From Oceanobacillus jeddahensis (GTDB taxonomy: Bacteria; Bacillota; Bacilli; Bacillales; Amphibacillaceae), in NCBI RefSeq assembly GCF_000750635.1, contig NZ_CCDM010000003.1, forward strand, positions 211,121-275,120: DNA of 64,000 nucleotides, given 5' to 3'. Below the pieces are notes generated by a model, which was not told the origin of the DNA, did no database searches, and saw nothing but the letters and a program-made list of their open reading frames with translations. A program made the position numbers and the translations under genes. Shown one piece after another: positions 35,633 through 44,006 of the stretch (the first letter of the stretch is position 1; each line of letters opens with the position of its first letter).

Positions 35633-35887
35633 TTAGTCAACTGATTTGTCGTTTTTACGAAGCGACTTATTGCCTACTTGCTCCCCCTTATATTTTTTCC
35701 AACTTACATAAGATAATGTAATAATAATGCAACCGCCTACAATAATAACACCTAAAATAAATGGAGACGGTGCTAAACTGTTGTAGTAAATATTTTCTGG
35801 TGGGATAGAGGCAGCATGAACAACATTTATATGGCAAAACATCCCTATGATTCCGATCGTCATCATCCGAAGCAGTTTCACACCCAT
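35633..35887 (-). CDS. ypjB: Shortened YpjB-like protein
   Basis: An 84-residue protein with a signal peptide (cleavage near HAAS, about residue 26), only ~15 residues of extracellular sequence, then a membrane helix (about 42-62) and the tail SYVSWKKYKGE. Signal peptide, helix and W-x-KYKGE tail recall the ends of the ~260-residue sporulation protein YpjB, as if the whole central domain were deleted. Position between ypjC and ypjA agrees. The ATG at 35887 has AGAGG 8 nt upstream. Identity is inferred from position and ends only. Confidence 0.55.
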   Translation of the reverse strand: MGVKLLRMMTIGIIGMFCHINVVHAASIPPENIYYNSLAPSPFILGVIIVGGCIIITLSYVSWKKYKGEQVGNKSLRKNDKSVD

Positions 35888-35954
35888 AGAGATCACCTCT
35901 GATCTTTTTATATATACTTTAAGTTTATGATAAGAGGTGTATTGGTATGACGGC

Positions 35955-36530
35955 TTAGCTTTTTTGTTTCTTGTAAATCGTTAAATAATAAGCAAGAAGA
36001 ATAGATACAATACTTAACCAGAATGTAAAATAACCAATTTCATTCATATACGTGGTTAAATCAGAATAAATAGGCATTTGGCCAAAAACATAGTCAATAA
36101 TATCATTATGGAGCACAACGACTCCAGCAACTGCCAAATGCCGTAATTTTATTTTGTAGTATGGGGCGTAAAGCAATCCTTGGATAGCCATTCCTAAATG
36201 CGAAGCGATTAACATATAAGCAGAGGGATCAACATCTCCATTAATAGCTAAAGTTAATAAATTCATAACGACAGCCCAAATACCATATTTAAATAAAGAA
36301 ACAATAGCTAAGGCTTCGATGTACGGAATATTTTTGCCAAAAATGAAAAACAACAAAAAAATAGTAAAAAACAGACTAGCTGTTGGGCTATCTGGGACAA
36401 ATGGAATAAATATTGCTGGAGTGATTGCTAATTGCCATTCATACCAATAATACCCATAGATCGTACCCAAAAAGTTTATGATGAAAAGTAGGATCATAAA
36501 TTTTTTATCTAATAATATGTATGATAGCAT
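35955..36530 (-). CDS. ypjA: YpjA-family membrane protein (DUF1405)
   Basis: A 191-residue protein with six predicted membrane helices, including GTIYGYYWYEWQL and a DUF1405-like FVPDSPTASLFF loop. Unknown function; in Bacilli it is regularly downstream of qcrABC, as here (gap about 90 nt). The ribosome site AAGGAGAAA is 14 nt from the ATG, rather far, so the start could be wrong by a few codons. Confidence 0.82.
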   Translation of the reverse strand: MLSYILLDKKFMILLFIINFLGTIYGYYWYEWQLAITPAIFIPFVPDSPTASLFFTIFLLFFIFGKNIPYIEALAIVSLFKYGIWAVVMNLLTLAINGDVDPSAYMLIASHLGMAIQGLLYAPYYKIKLRHLAVAGVVVLHNDIIDYVFGQMPIYSDLTTYMNEIGYFTFWLSIVSILLAYYLTIYKKQKS

Positions 36531-36618
36531 TTTCTTTTCATTTTCTCCTTCCTGACATTGTCATAAATACAGAAAGCACCTTTGCCTTATTGTGGTCAAA
36601 GGTGCTCCTGTCTATTCT

Positions 36619-37398
36619 TTATTCTTCTGCTGCTTCATTGGTTTCAATAATAAAATCCGCTAATTGTTCCAATTCTTCATCTGTTCCTTGGAAAACATCA
36701 GCAGGCATCGAGCCAATACCATTTACAGCAATATCCATTATTTCTTCTTTCGAATGTTCATTTCCTCCTACTAATGCAGGACCAGCTCCACCTTCTAATT
36801 CTCCGCCGTGACAGCTTAGACAGCTGGTTTCATAAGCTGCATATCCAGGATGACTTTCATCAACAATTGATTCACCTGGAGGAATTGGCTGGTTTTGTTC
36901 GGCACGCTCTTCCCAGTCAACTGGTGCTGCAGAAGTGTACGTTAACCAAATAACCGATGCGAGTCCTAAAAGCATCATACCAACAGCAACTGGTCGTTGA
37001 CGTGGACGGCGTCCTGGACCGTTGTCCAAGAATGGAGCAAGGAAAAGTGCTCCAAATGCAATTCCCGGAATAACGAGAATCCCCATAATAATCCAATTAC
37101 CACTTGCAAATTGATATTTTAATAATTCATATAAGAATAAGAAATACCAGTCTGGTAGCGGGATATATGCCGCGTCTGTTGGATCAGCCATTCCTTCAAG
37201 CGGAGATGGATGTGCCAACACCAGGCATAAAAACCCAACAAGGAAAACTGCCCCGGCCAACCATTCTTTTAATAAAAAGTTGGGCCAAAACGCTTCTGTT
37301 CTACCAGGATATTCGGAATAATCTTTTGGTACTTTTGATGCTCTTTCCGCCGGGATTCGAGAATCTCCGACGAACTTCATACCTTTACCTCTACGCAT
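36619..37398 (-). CDS. qcrC: Menaquinol:cytochrome c reductase, cytochrome b/c subunit
   Basis: A 259-residue fusion of a subunit IV-like membrane part (about 30-155, three or four helices) and a C-terminal cytochrome c domain with CLSCH near residue 195 and a Met ligand region (GSMPADVF). It carries electrons out of the b6c-type complex. GGAGGGCAACCC precedes the ATG. It is last gene of qcrABC. Confidence 0.94.
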   Translation of the reverse strand: MRRGKGMKFVGDSRIPAERASKVPKDYSEYPGRTEAFWPNFLLKEWLAGAVFLVGFLCLVLAHPSPLEGMADPTDAAYIPLPDWYFLFLYELLKYQFASGNWIIMGILVIPGIAFGALFLAPFLDNGPGRRPRQRPVAVGMMLLGLASVIWLTYTSAAPVDWEERAEQNQPIPPGESIVDESHPGYAAYETSCLSCHGGELEGGAGPALVGGNEHSKEEIMDIAVNGIGSMPADVFQGTDEELEQLADFIIETNEAAEE

Positions 37399-37413
37399 GG
37401 GTTGCCCTCCTTT

Positions 37414-38088
37414 TTATAATGGTCCAGAAATACCTTGTCTACGGATTAAGATAAAGTGAATTGCTAATAATGCAAACAATGCTCCTGGTAAGAAGAAGAC
37501 ATGGATTGCAAAGAAACGTGTCAGGGTTTGTGCTCCAACAATCGTAGCATCCCCAGCTAGAAGCGTTTTTAATGCTTCTCCGATAAATGGTACTTGTTCC
37601 GCAATTTCTAAACCAACTTGAGTTGCAAAGTATGCTTTGTTATCCCAAGGAAGCAGGTAACCTGTAAAGCCTAGGCCTAGAATAACAAAGAAGATAAGAA
37701 CCCCTACCATCCAGTTAAGCTCACGAGGTTTTTTATATGCGCCTTGGAAAAATACCCGTAAAGTATGTAATAATAGCATTACGACAACAACACTTGCGCC
37801 CCAGTGATGCATACCGCGAACAATTTGTGCATGAGCTACTTCCGTTTGTAAGTAATAAACAGACTGCCATGCGTTTTCAATATCTGGTACATAGTACATC
37901 GTTAAAAACATACCAGAAAGAATTTGAATTACAACAACAAAGAATGTTAATCCGCCAAAACAATACACGAATGCGGAAAAATGGTGCGCTGGGTTAACGT
38001 GCTCTGGAACCTCATGATCGGCAATATCTCGCCAAATTGGCGTAATATCAATGCGATCATCGATCCAATCATAAATCTTTTGTAACAT
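37414..38088 (-). CDS. qcrB: Menaquinol:cytochrome c reductase, cytochrome b subunit
   Basis: A 224-residue cytochrome b6-type protein with four helices and paired heme-b histidines (HHWGAS, HTLRVF, HVFFLPG). The extra cysteine in HFSAFVYCFGG near the N-terminus is where b6-type proteins bind a covalent heme. Quinol oxidation site sequences include GYLLPWDNKAYFA. RBS GAGGAGGCG. Middle gene of the operon, 6 nt from qcrA. Confidence 0.95.
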   Translation of the reverse strand: MLQKIYDWIDDRIDITPIWRDIADHEVPEHVNPAHHFSAFVYCFGGLTFFVVVIQILSGMFLTMYYVPDIENAWQSVYYLQTEVAHAQIVRGMHHWGASVVVVMLLLHTLRVFFQGAYKKPRELNWMVGVLIFFVILGLGFTGYLLPWDNKAYFATQVGLEIAEQVPFIGEALKTLLAGDATIVGAQTLTRFFAIHVFFLPGALFALLAIHFILIRRQGISGPL

Positions 38089-38094
38089 TGTTTA

Positions 38095-38607
38095 TTACGC
38101 CTCCTCATGTGGTCTAATATTACCTAGGAATAGCATGCCATCCCTTTCTTCCTGTTCATAAACATCAAGCGGTTGTAATGGTGGTGTTCCAGGAACGTTT
38201 ACTCCATTCTTGTAATAACGACCGTCATGGCAAGGGCAGTAGTACTCCTCTGGATAGTCGTCATTCCCTTCCCAAGAAACAAAACAACCTAAATGTTTAC
38301 AAACTGGGGAAAAGGCAACAATTTCGTCATCATCATTTCGATATACCCAGGCTGTCTGGTTTACCTCTGATTCATACCAGCCATCCACCTGATCGACAGT
38401 CCAATCGACACGCTGCGGATCAGAAGTTATTTCAGAAACTTCTAGTCCAACATTTGCAAAATCTCCGCCTTCACCAGACTTCAATACAGGATCGATTGCC
38501 ATCCGAACAGGTGAAATTAACAAACCAGCGGCCATAAAACCACCAACACCTGTAAGCGTATAATTTAAAAATTGTCTACGGGATATATCGCGCTTTTCAT
38601 CACTCAT
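38095..38607 (-). CDS. qcrA: Menaquinol:cytochrome c reductase, Rieske iron-sulfur subunit
   Basis: A 170-residue Rieske protein. An RR-containing start (ISRRQFLNYTLTG) is a twin-arginine signal/anchor, so export probably uses the Tat system encoded at 6.4-7.7 kb. The Rieske ligands are CKHLGC and CPCHDGRY; the Ser usually after CPCHG is Asp here. First gene of qcrABC, with its own promoter. Confidence 0.95.
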   Translation of the reverse strand: MSDEKRDISRRQFLNYTLTGVGGFMAAGLLISPVRMAIDPVLKSGEGGDFANVGLEVSEITSDPQRVDWTVDQVDGWYESEVNQTAWVYRNDDDEIVAFSPVCKHLGCFVSWEGNDDYPEEYYCPCHDGRYYKNGVNVPGTPPLQPLDVYEQEERDGMLFLGNIRPHEEA

Positions 38608-38679
38608 GTTTTTCCCCCCTCTGTGTTCAAATAGTCACGGACATTATTAAGATTAAATCAGATTACTAGGACACTAACA

Positions 38680-38708
38680 ATGATAGCGTAAACTATGGGT
38701 TCGGTCAA
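38680..38708 (-). promoter_or_regulatory. Promoter of qcrABC
   Basis: On the minus strand, -35 TTGACC (38703-38708) and -10 TATCAT (38680-38685) with a 17-nt spacer, about 70 nt before the qcrA ATG. Confidence 0.75.
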
Positions 38709-38756
38709 TATATATCCTAGGTTAACTGTAAATGTTTTGATAATTTCGTCATATCA

Positions 38757-39215
38757 TTACCAAAAGGACTTAACTAACTCTGCTGTCTGCATAGTTTGAT
38801 CTCTGATCATGCCTTTTACGGCAGCTGGATCTGCATCCTTTAAAGGGATGGAAGGAAGCCAGATAAATTCCCCTTCTAAATCGTTAGCTATTTTTCGCCA
38901 GGAAGGATCAAAACTAATATAAAGCACCTGTTTAAAAGGTTGTTCTTTAAAATGTCTTGTCCATTTATTTATCCTCTCTACTTCTTCCGATTTCTCTGCA
39001 GTAGTTATATATGTATAAGTCGGTGTAAGCATTATTCTGCCCATTAATTCTTTTTCTAATTCTCTTGCAAAAAGTGTTAAAACATCATACTGATCTGCCT
39101 GTTTTGCAGAAGCTTCTAAAGCACCAACTTGAAAAGGCGCTAATGGTACAATAACCGTATCAACATACTCCTTTGCTTGTTCATATTTCTGCAAATCAAC
39201 GCTTGTCCATTTCAT
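38757..39215 (-). CDS. ypiF: YpiF-family protein (DUF2487)
   Basis: A 152-residue soluble protein with a Rossmann-like pattern resembling YpiF: MKWTSVDLQKY at the start, TPTYTYI and FIWLPSIPL strands. The function is unknown; it is conserved between ypiB and qcrA. The ATG at 39215 follows GAAGGAGG; the frame upstream passes through a terminator and is not coding. qcrA has its own promoter, so this may be a separate unit. Confidence 0.82.
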   Translation of the reverse strand: MKWTSVDLQKYEQAKEYVDTVIVPLAPFQVGALEASAKQADQYDVLTLFARELEKELMGRIMLTPTYTYITTAEKSEEVERINKWTRHFKEQPFKQVLYISFDPSWRKIANDLEGEFIWLPSIPLKDADPAAVKGMIRDQTMQTAELVKSFW

Positions 39216-39302
39216 TAAAAAATCCTCCTTCAAATTCTTGCCTATATTGTACCAATTTTTTATCTTTGCTGAAAGCGTTAAATTATATCTGATTATCACA
39301 TA

Positions 39303-39334
39303 AAAAAACAACCATAAAATACAGGTTGTTTTTT
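39303..39334. terminator. Terminator between ypiB and ypiF
   Basis: AAAAAACAACC and GGTTGTTTTTT pair perfectly around a 10-nt loop. It would separate the ypiB transcript from ypiF. Confidence 0.75.
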
Positions 39335-39480
39335 ACACGATAGGAAATCATAAGAAAAACTACGTAAACAACTTGATCTTTAAAACACAAGTGTTCTCGC
39401 CGAAGAGATGCCCGCTACGATCGCTGGGGCGAGTAATCGCAGCCCCAGCCCCAGCCAGTCACACTGCGATAAAGAAAAAG
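39330..39480 (-). repeat. Composite intergenic repeat
   Basis: Contains the 34-bp module (39330-39363) seen at 33589 and one reversed core repeat (39426-39441), followed by AGCCCCAGCCAGT and CACTGCGATAAAG. These are the reverse complements of blocks at 33697-33740 and 56926-56952. Confidence 0.75.
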
Positions 39481-39509
39481 AAAAAAATGCTTATGAATGA
39501 TATAATCTT

Positions 39510-40058
39510 TTATGATTTATTTAGCAGTTTTTCCAATTCCTTCGTTAACTCCAAAAATTTTGTTTGATTCCCAGTATCTAATGCCTCGTCAATCTCTTCC
39601 CGAAGCTGTTCCTGCTTTTGATTAATCAGGAGCTGATCCAGTAAATCAGATGTTGTCTGTTTATCATCTTTCGTTAGATAATAATCATCCGGCAAGAATG
39701 GATTTTCTTCTAATACAGCAGCGTAATAGGCACTTTGATTTGCCTGATGAAAATTCAATTGGATAAATAGGGCTTCTTGTTTGTTTAAACGAATGTCATG
39801 GAAGGTTTTCTCAGCGTCTGTTGTGACTAAATGATTTTTGTAAAATCGAAAAGGTATTTTATCTGAACAACGGCTGGAAATCATTACCCCCCTAGGGCAA
39901 TATTTTACATCTCTAACAAAATGCACGTGCTCTAAAATATCCATATGGTTCACTAAATAATTAAGTATCCATACACTTTCTCTTTTTTTCAAGCGATAAT
40001 GGTTTAAAAACCACTGGATGAATTTTTTCTTATCTTTTGCAGTTACAGATGATAGCAT
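39510..40058 (-). CDS. ypiB: YpiB-family protein (UPF0302)
   Basis: A 182-residue soluble protein with the UPF0302 layout: KKKFIQWFLNHYRLKKRE at the start, IRLNKQEALFIQLNF, YYAAVLEENPFLP, and a C-terminal helical segment. It is conserved in Bacilli between ypiA and ypiF; function is unknown. It follows ypiA with a 39-nt gap. Its 3' end is only ~30 nt from a repeat. Confidence 0.85.
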   Translation of the reverse strand: MLSSVTAKDKKKFIQWFLNHYRLKKRESVWILNYLVNHMDILEHVHFVRDVKYCPRGVMISSRCSDKIPFRFYKNHLVTTDAEKTFHDIRLNKQEALFIQLNFHQANQSAYYAAVLEENPFLPDDYYLTKDDKQTTSDLLDQLLINQKQEQLREEIDEALDTGNQTKFLELTKELEKLLNKS

Positions 40059-40097
40059 CCCACTCTCCCCTCTCTAAAAGCTTTGTAGTCCACCATA

Positions 40098-41357
40098 CTA
40101 CAGTAAATCTTGCTCTAAACGTTCCACATGCTCGCGCACATCCTCATCAATAGGCTGCTGCTCGAGATATGCTTTCAGGACTGGAATGGCTTCTTGCACT
40201 CTTCCTTCTTCTGTCAAGAAATAGCCATACTCTTTTAAAAAGTCACTGTCATGTTGTAAACTAGTATATGCTTCCCTATAGCTGTTTAATGCATCATCAA
40301 ACGATTCTATTTCCACATTAGCTTTTGCTAATTCCCAATCATAGAGTGCATCCTCTGCACCGGTTTCTTTAATACTCTGAATTAATTCAACGATCTCATC
40401 AAATGCTTCTCTTGCCTTCAGCAGTTCTATTAAAAACAAAACAGCTTCTTTGTAGTCAGGCTCTAAAGAGATCGCTTCTCTAACATGTTCTTCGCTTTCC
40501 GCATTTCTTCCTAGTTGGTGTGCAATATCTCCAGCAAGGAAATAGAGTTCTTTTTGATAAGAGTCTCTCTCCAGGCCTTGTTCGGCAACCTTATATGCGT
40601 CCTCTAGTTCGCCTTCTTCTTTATACACGTTAGCAAGCTGGGTATAAGCAGCATAATAATCCTGGTCAACGTCCAGCACATGATCCCACGCCTTTACGGC
40701 AATATCATTGCGGTCAGCCTGATGGGCTGTAATCCCATACTTGAACAATTTATCAGGATCCGGCTCTTCCTCTTCTTTATAAAACTGGAGTGCTTTCTCA
40801 TATTCACCAGCGGCAGCATATGCCTCGCCAAGACGGTCTTCGATAGAAACATTTCCTACTTCCTTTGATTCTGCATAAACTCGCTCATAATAGTTAAGCG
40901 CCTTTAAATACTCGCCGATAGAAAAGAACAATTCTCCCAACGCAAAATCAATGATGCTCTCTTGAGGATCGATATGCTTTGCTTCCAACAGTTTTTGTTC
41001 AGAAACTTCAAATAACCCTTGAGCTTGATATAAATCAGCCAGCTGGATTAAAGCCTGAACATATCCTTCATCTTCTTCCGGAATTTCGTTTAATATCGTA
41101 ATCGCAAGCTCATCTTCCTCTGATTCAATAAAAATATCAGATAATGTGAGCTTTAGCGATGTTTCTTCAGGGTATTTTTCAATCAACTGTTCGAGAATGG
41201 TCCTTGACTCGATCAGAAATCCCCACTGCAGGTAAAGTTCAGCTATTTGAAACAGCGAATCATCATCCGCATTTTTTTGATAATCACTTAATAATGCCAA
41301 TGCTTTTTCTGTTTCATTTTTTTCAGCTAATTCGATTGCTTGTTGAATGGTGTTCAT
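40098..41357 (-). CDS. ypiA: Tetratricopeptide repeat protein YpiA
   Basis: A 419-residue protein made almost wholly of about a dozen TPR-like helix pairs, very acidic. It resembles YpiA, which sits between aroA and ypiB in B. subtilis, as here. TPR proteins act as scaffolds; no catalytic domain is seen and the partner is unknown. The start at 41357 has GAGGGG 8 nt upstream. An earlier in-frame codon would overlap the upstream terminator. Confidence 0.87.
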   Translation of the reverse strand: MNTIQQAIELAEKNETEKALALLSDYQKNADDDSLFQIAELYLQWGFLIESRTILEQLIEKYPEETSLKLTLSDIFIESEEDELAITILNEIPEEDEGYVQALIQLADLYQAQGLFEVSEQKLLEAKHIDPQESIIDFALGELFFSIGEYLKALNYYERVYAESKEVGNVSIEDRLGEAYAAAGEYEKALQFYKEEEEPDPDKLFKYGITAHQADRNDIAVKAWDHVLDVDQDYYAAYTQLANVYKEEGELEDAYKVAEQGLERDSYQKELYFLAGDIAHQLGRNAESEEHVREAISLEPDYKEAVLFLIELLKAREAFDEIVELIQSIKETGAEDALYDWELAKANVEIESFDDALNSYREAYTSLQHDSDFLKEYGYFLTEEGRVQEAIPVLKAYLEQQPIDEDVREHVERLEQDLL

Positions 41358-41404
41358 TAAAAGAACCCCTCTCTTTTGTGTTTCTTTTACTTCCAATTTA
41401 TCAT

Positions 41405-41445
41405 ACAAAAAAGATAGCTACAGTTCAAATAACAAGAACTGTAGC
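41405..41445 (-). terminator. Terminator of the aroC-aroA operon
   Basis: GCTACAGTTC and GAACTGTAGC pair perfectly around a 9-nt loop, followed on the minus strand by TATCTTTTTT. It lies about 135 nt past aroA, after a repeat. Confidence 0.85.
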
Positions 41446-41529
41446 CACGATTTATATATGTTAGGATCCATCTTAATTTCTCTCAAAAAGCGCTATGTTT
41501 TCCTATAAAAGCTCTGGGATTCCCTCTAG

Positions 41530-41581
41530 AGGGAGATGTGATTACTCGCCCCGTCAAAAATTCCACTGAATAAAGCTTCTT
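41530..41581 (+). repeat. Core repeat plus hairpin-element end, downstream of aroA
   Basis: Core TGTGATTACTCGCCCC at 41537-41552, then CCACTGAATAAAGCTTC, matching one end of the hairpin elements at 56758 and 59820. It touches the aroA stop. Confidence 0.65.
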
Positions 41582-42871
41582 TTACCGCAAGATTGCTTCC
41601 AGGTCATCGAAAAATGTTGGATAAGATATGTTGATACTATCTTTCTCATCCATTTTAACTGGATTTTCTGATACTAACGCTGCAATAACACCCATCATGG
41701 CAATGCGGTGGTCCATATAGGAAGAAATAGTCCCACCTGTTAACTTCATAGGGCCTTCAATAATCATTCCATCTTCAGTTGGTGTAATATTTGCTCCGAG
41801 TACCTGCAGGTTTTGACATACTGCTTCAATACGATCTGTTTCTTTTACTTTTAATTCTTCGGCATCCTTAATTACTGTTTTTCCTTCTGCCTGTGTGGCA
41901 AGTAAGGCTAGTATCGGAATTTCATCGATAAGACGGGGAATCACATCGCCTTCTATCGTTGTCCCTTTTAAAGCCGTATATTGAATCGTTAAGTCGCCAA
42001 TTTTTTCCCCGCCTGTAGTGCGCTCATTGGAAACAGTAAGAGCTGCCCCCATTTGCTTCATTACATCTAAAATCCCAGTCCGGGACGCATTTAAACCGAC
42101 ATTCTTTAATGTAACTGCACTTCCAGGTACAATTGCTCCAGCTACTAAAAAGAAAGCAGCAGAAGAAATATCGCCGGGAACTTCCACATCACATGCTGTT
42201 AACTTCCCTTTGTTTGTAACAACAATTCCATCTTCATTCTGTTTTAAATCAGCTCCAAAAGCTTGAAGCATGACTTCTGTGTGGTTTCTTGTTTCTGTAT
42301 CTTCTTGTACAACAGTTTCTCCTTCTGCAAGCAATCCCGCTAATAAAACAGCTGATTTTACTTGGGCGCTTTTTACCGGAAGACGGTAAGTGATCCCTTG
42401 TAACTCTCCGCCCTGGATGGTAATTGGAAGATAATTTCCGTCTGCTTCTCCACGAATCGCAGCTCCCATTTTTCTTAATGGCGTCACAACACGTTCCATT
42501 GGGCGCTTTGTCAGAGAAGCATCTCCAAAAATACTTGTTTCAAACGGCAGGCCGGATAAAAGACCAAGCATTAGTCTTGTGGTTGTCCCTGAATTACCAA
42601 AGTTTAATGGTTTTTCAGGCTTTTTTAATCCTTCTAAGCCATTACCATAAACAAGTACAGAGCTTTCTTTTTTTTCAATCTGGACACCCATTTCCCGAAA
42701 GGCATCAATGGTTCTAAGGCAATCCTCCCCATCAAGGAAGTTCGCTACTTTTGTAATTCCATGTGAAATACTCCCAAAGATGACAGAGCGATGAGAAATC
42801 GATTTATCTCCAGGAACCACTACTTCCCCTTCTAATCTAGGGGAAGTATATTCAAATTGAACATGCGTCAC
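41582..42871 (-). CDS. aroA: 3-phosphoshikimate 1-carboxyvinyltransferase (EPSP synthase)
   Basis: Sixth shikimate step, 429 residues. PGDKSISHR at the start binds shikimate-3-phosphate. GNSGTTTRLMLGLL, with an N-S-G-T-T core, and RPMERVV are present; the alanine in GDASLTKRPM marks the Gram-positive class II type. A GTG start follows AAGGAGGAG. Last gene of the aro operon. In B. subtilis called aroE. Confidence 0.96.
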   Translation of the reverse strand: MTHVQFEYTSPRLEGEVVVPGDKSISHRSVIFGSISHGITKVANFLDGEDCLRTIDAFREMGVQIEKKESSVLVYGNGLEGLKKPEKPLNFGNSGTTTRLMLGLLSGLPFETSIFGDASLTKRPMERVVTPLRKMGAAIRGEADGNYLPITIQGGELQGITYRLPVKSAQVKSAVLLAGLLAEGETVVQEDTETRNHTEVMLQAFGADLKQNEDGIVVTNKGKLTACDVEVPGDISSAAFFLVAGAIVPGSAVTLKNVGLNASRTGILDVMKQMGAALTVSNERTTGGEKIGDLTIQYTALKGTTIEGDVIPRLIDEIPILALLATQAEGKTVIKDAEELKVKETDRIEAVCQNLQVLGANITPTEDGMIIEGPMKLTGGTISSYMDHRIAMMGVIAALVSENPVKMDEKDSINISYPTFFDDLEAILR

Positions 42872-42889
42872 GATGTTCTCCTCCTTGTA

Positions 42890-43993
42890 TTAAGATTGAA
42901 TCATTGTTTCAAATCCACGTTGTGTTAATACCTTCTGGCCTGCTTCTTGAGCTTCTTCTGAATAAAAACTCAGGCGCAGCGCACCTGTAATCCCTTCACG
43001 CACTTCCAGGATTTCAATGTTTTTAATACTTAATGATGCATTCGCTAAAATCAGCGCAACTTCGGCGATAGCACCCGGCTGATCTGCAATATCAACAATA
43101 ACATCATAAAATGCAGGAATCGCACCGCGTCCTCCCTCATTTAATCCATCCCGATAATTTTTTGCACTGTCTAAATAAGAGATAACCTCTTCTTTTTCAT
43201 TTTCTTCAATCAGCTTTTTCAGCTGCTCCATTTCAATAATCCAATCATCCAGCATGGCAGACATTTTAGATTGATTATGGTAGAAAATATCCTGCCACAT
43301 CACTGGATTGCTCGAGGCAATCCGGGTAATATCCCGGAATCCGCCTGCTGCGAGGTTTGGAAGGTAGGAATGTTTCTTCTCCCATTTTCTCGCCTGGTGG
43401 ACAAGCGATGAAGCAATCAGATGCGGAAAATGAGAAATAACCCCTGTCATCTCATCATGTTCGTCTGATTGCAATACAACAAAGTTACTTTTGGTTGCAG
43501 ATAGAACGTCTCTTAGTGTATCTACATTTTCTTCTGTTGCATTATCAAGTGGAGATAGAACATAAATGGCATTCTCAAATAAATGTTCCTTCGCCGCTTC
43601 AATTCCTTTTTTATGGGAGCCAGCCATCGGATGCCCGCCGATAAAGCGGATAGCTTTATTGGTTAAACCATTTGCAGCAATAAGTACAGAACCTTTTACT
43701 GATGCTGTATCGGAGACAATCACATCCTTGGTAAAAGGGATGTCATCCAATTTGGAAACAAGCTGAATCGTCTCTGAAATTGGTGCAGAAACAATAATAA
43801 TATCTGCCTTTAATGCAGCTTCTTCAAAATTGGTAAAAGCTTCATCAATGATACCATGATTCGAAGCAAAATGGAGTGTATTTTCGTTTACATCAAAACC
43901 AATTATGTAATGTTCGGACTCTTTTTTGATTGCTTTAGCAATGGACCCGCCAATCAGGCCGAGTCCAGCTATTAATATCTGTTGCTTCTCCAT
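42890..43993 (-). CDS. tyrA: Prephenate dehydrogenase
   Basis: Tyrosine branch enzyme of 367 residues. GLGLIGGSIAKAI binds NAD. GHPMAGSHKKG carries the catalytic His region, and a C-terminal ACT domain (about 290-367) is the likely tyrosine feedback site. It is 13 nt from hisC and 18 nt from aroA within one operon. Confidence 0.95.
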   Translation of the reverse strand: MEKQQILIAGLGLIGGSIAKAIKKESEHYIIGFDVNENTLHFASNHGIIDEAFTNFEEAALKADIIIVSAPISETIQLVSKLDDIPFTKDVIVSDTASVKGSVLIAANGLTNKAIRFIGGHPMAGSHKKGIEAAKEHLFENAIYVLSPLDNATEENVDTLRDVLSATKSNFVVLQSDEHDEMTGVISHFPHLIASSLVHQARKWEKKHSYLPNLAAGGFRDITRIASSNPVMWQDIFYHNQSKMSAMLDDWIIEMEQLKKLIEENEKEEVISYLDSAKNYRDGLNEGGRGAIPAFYDVIVDIADQPGAIAEVALILANASLSIKNIEILEVREGITGALRLSFYSEEAQEAGQKVLTQRGFETMIQS

Positions 43994-44006
43994 ACGTTCA
44001 CCTTAC

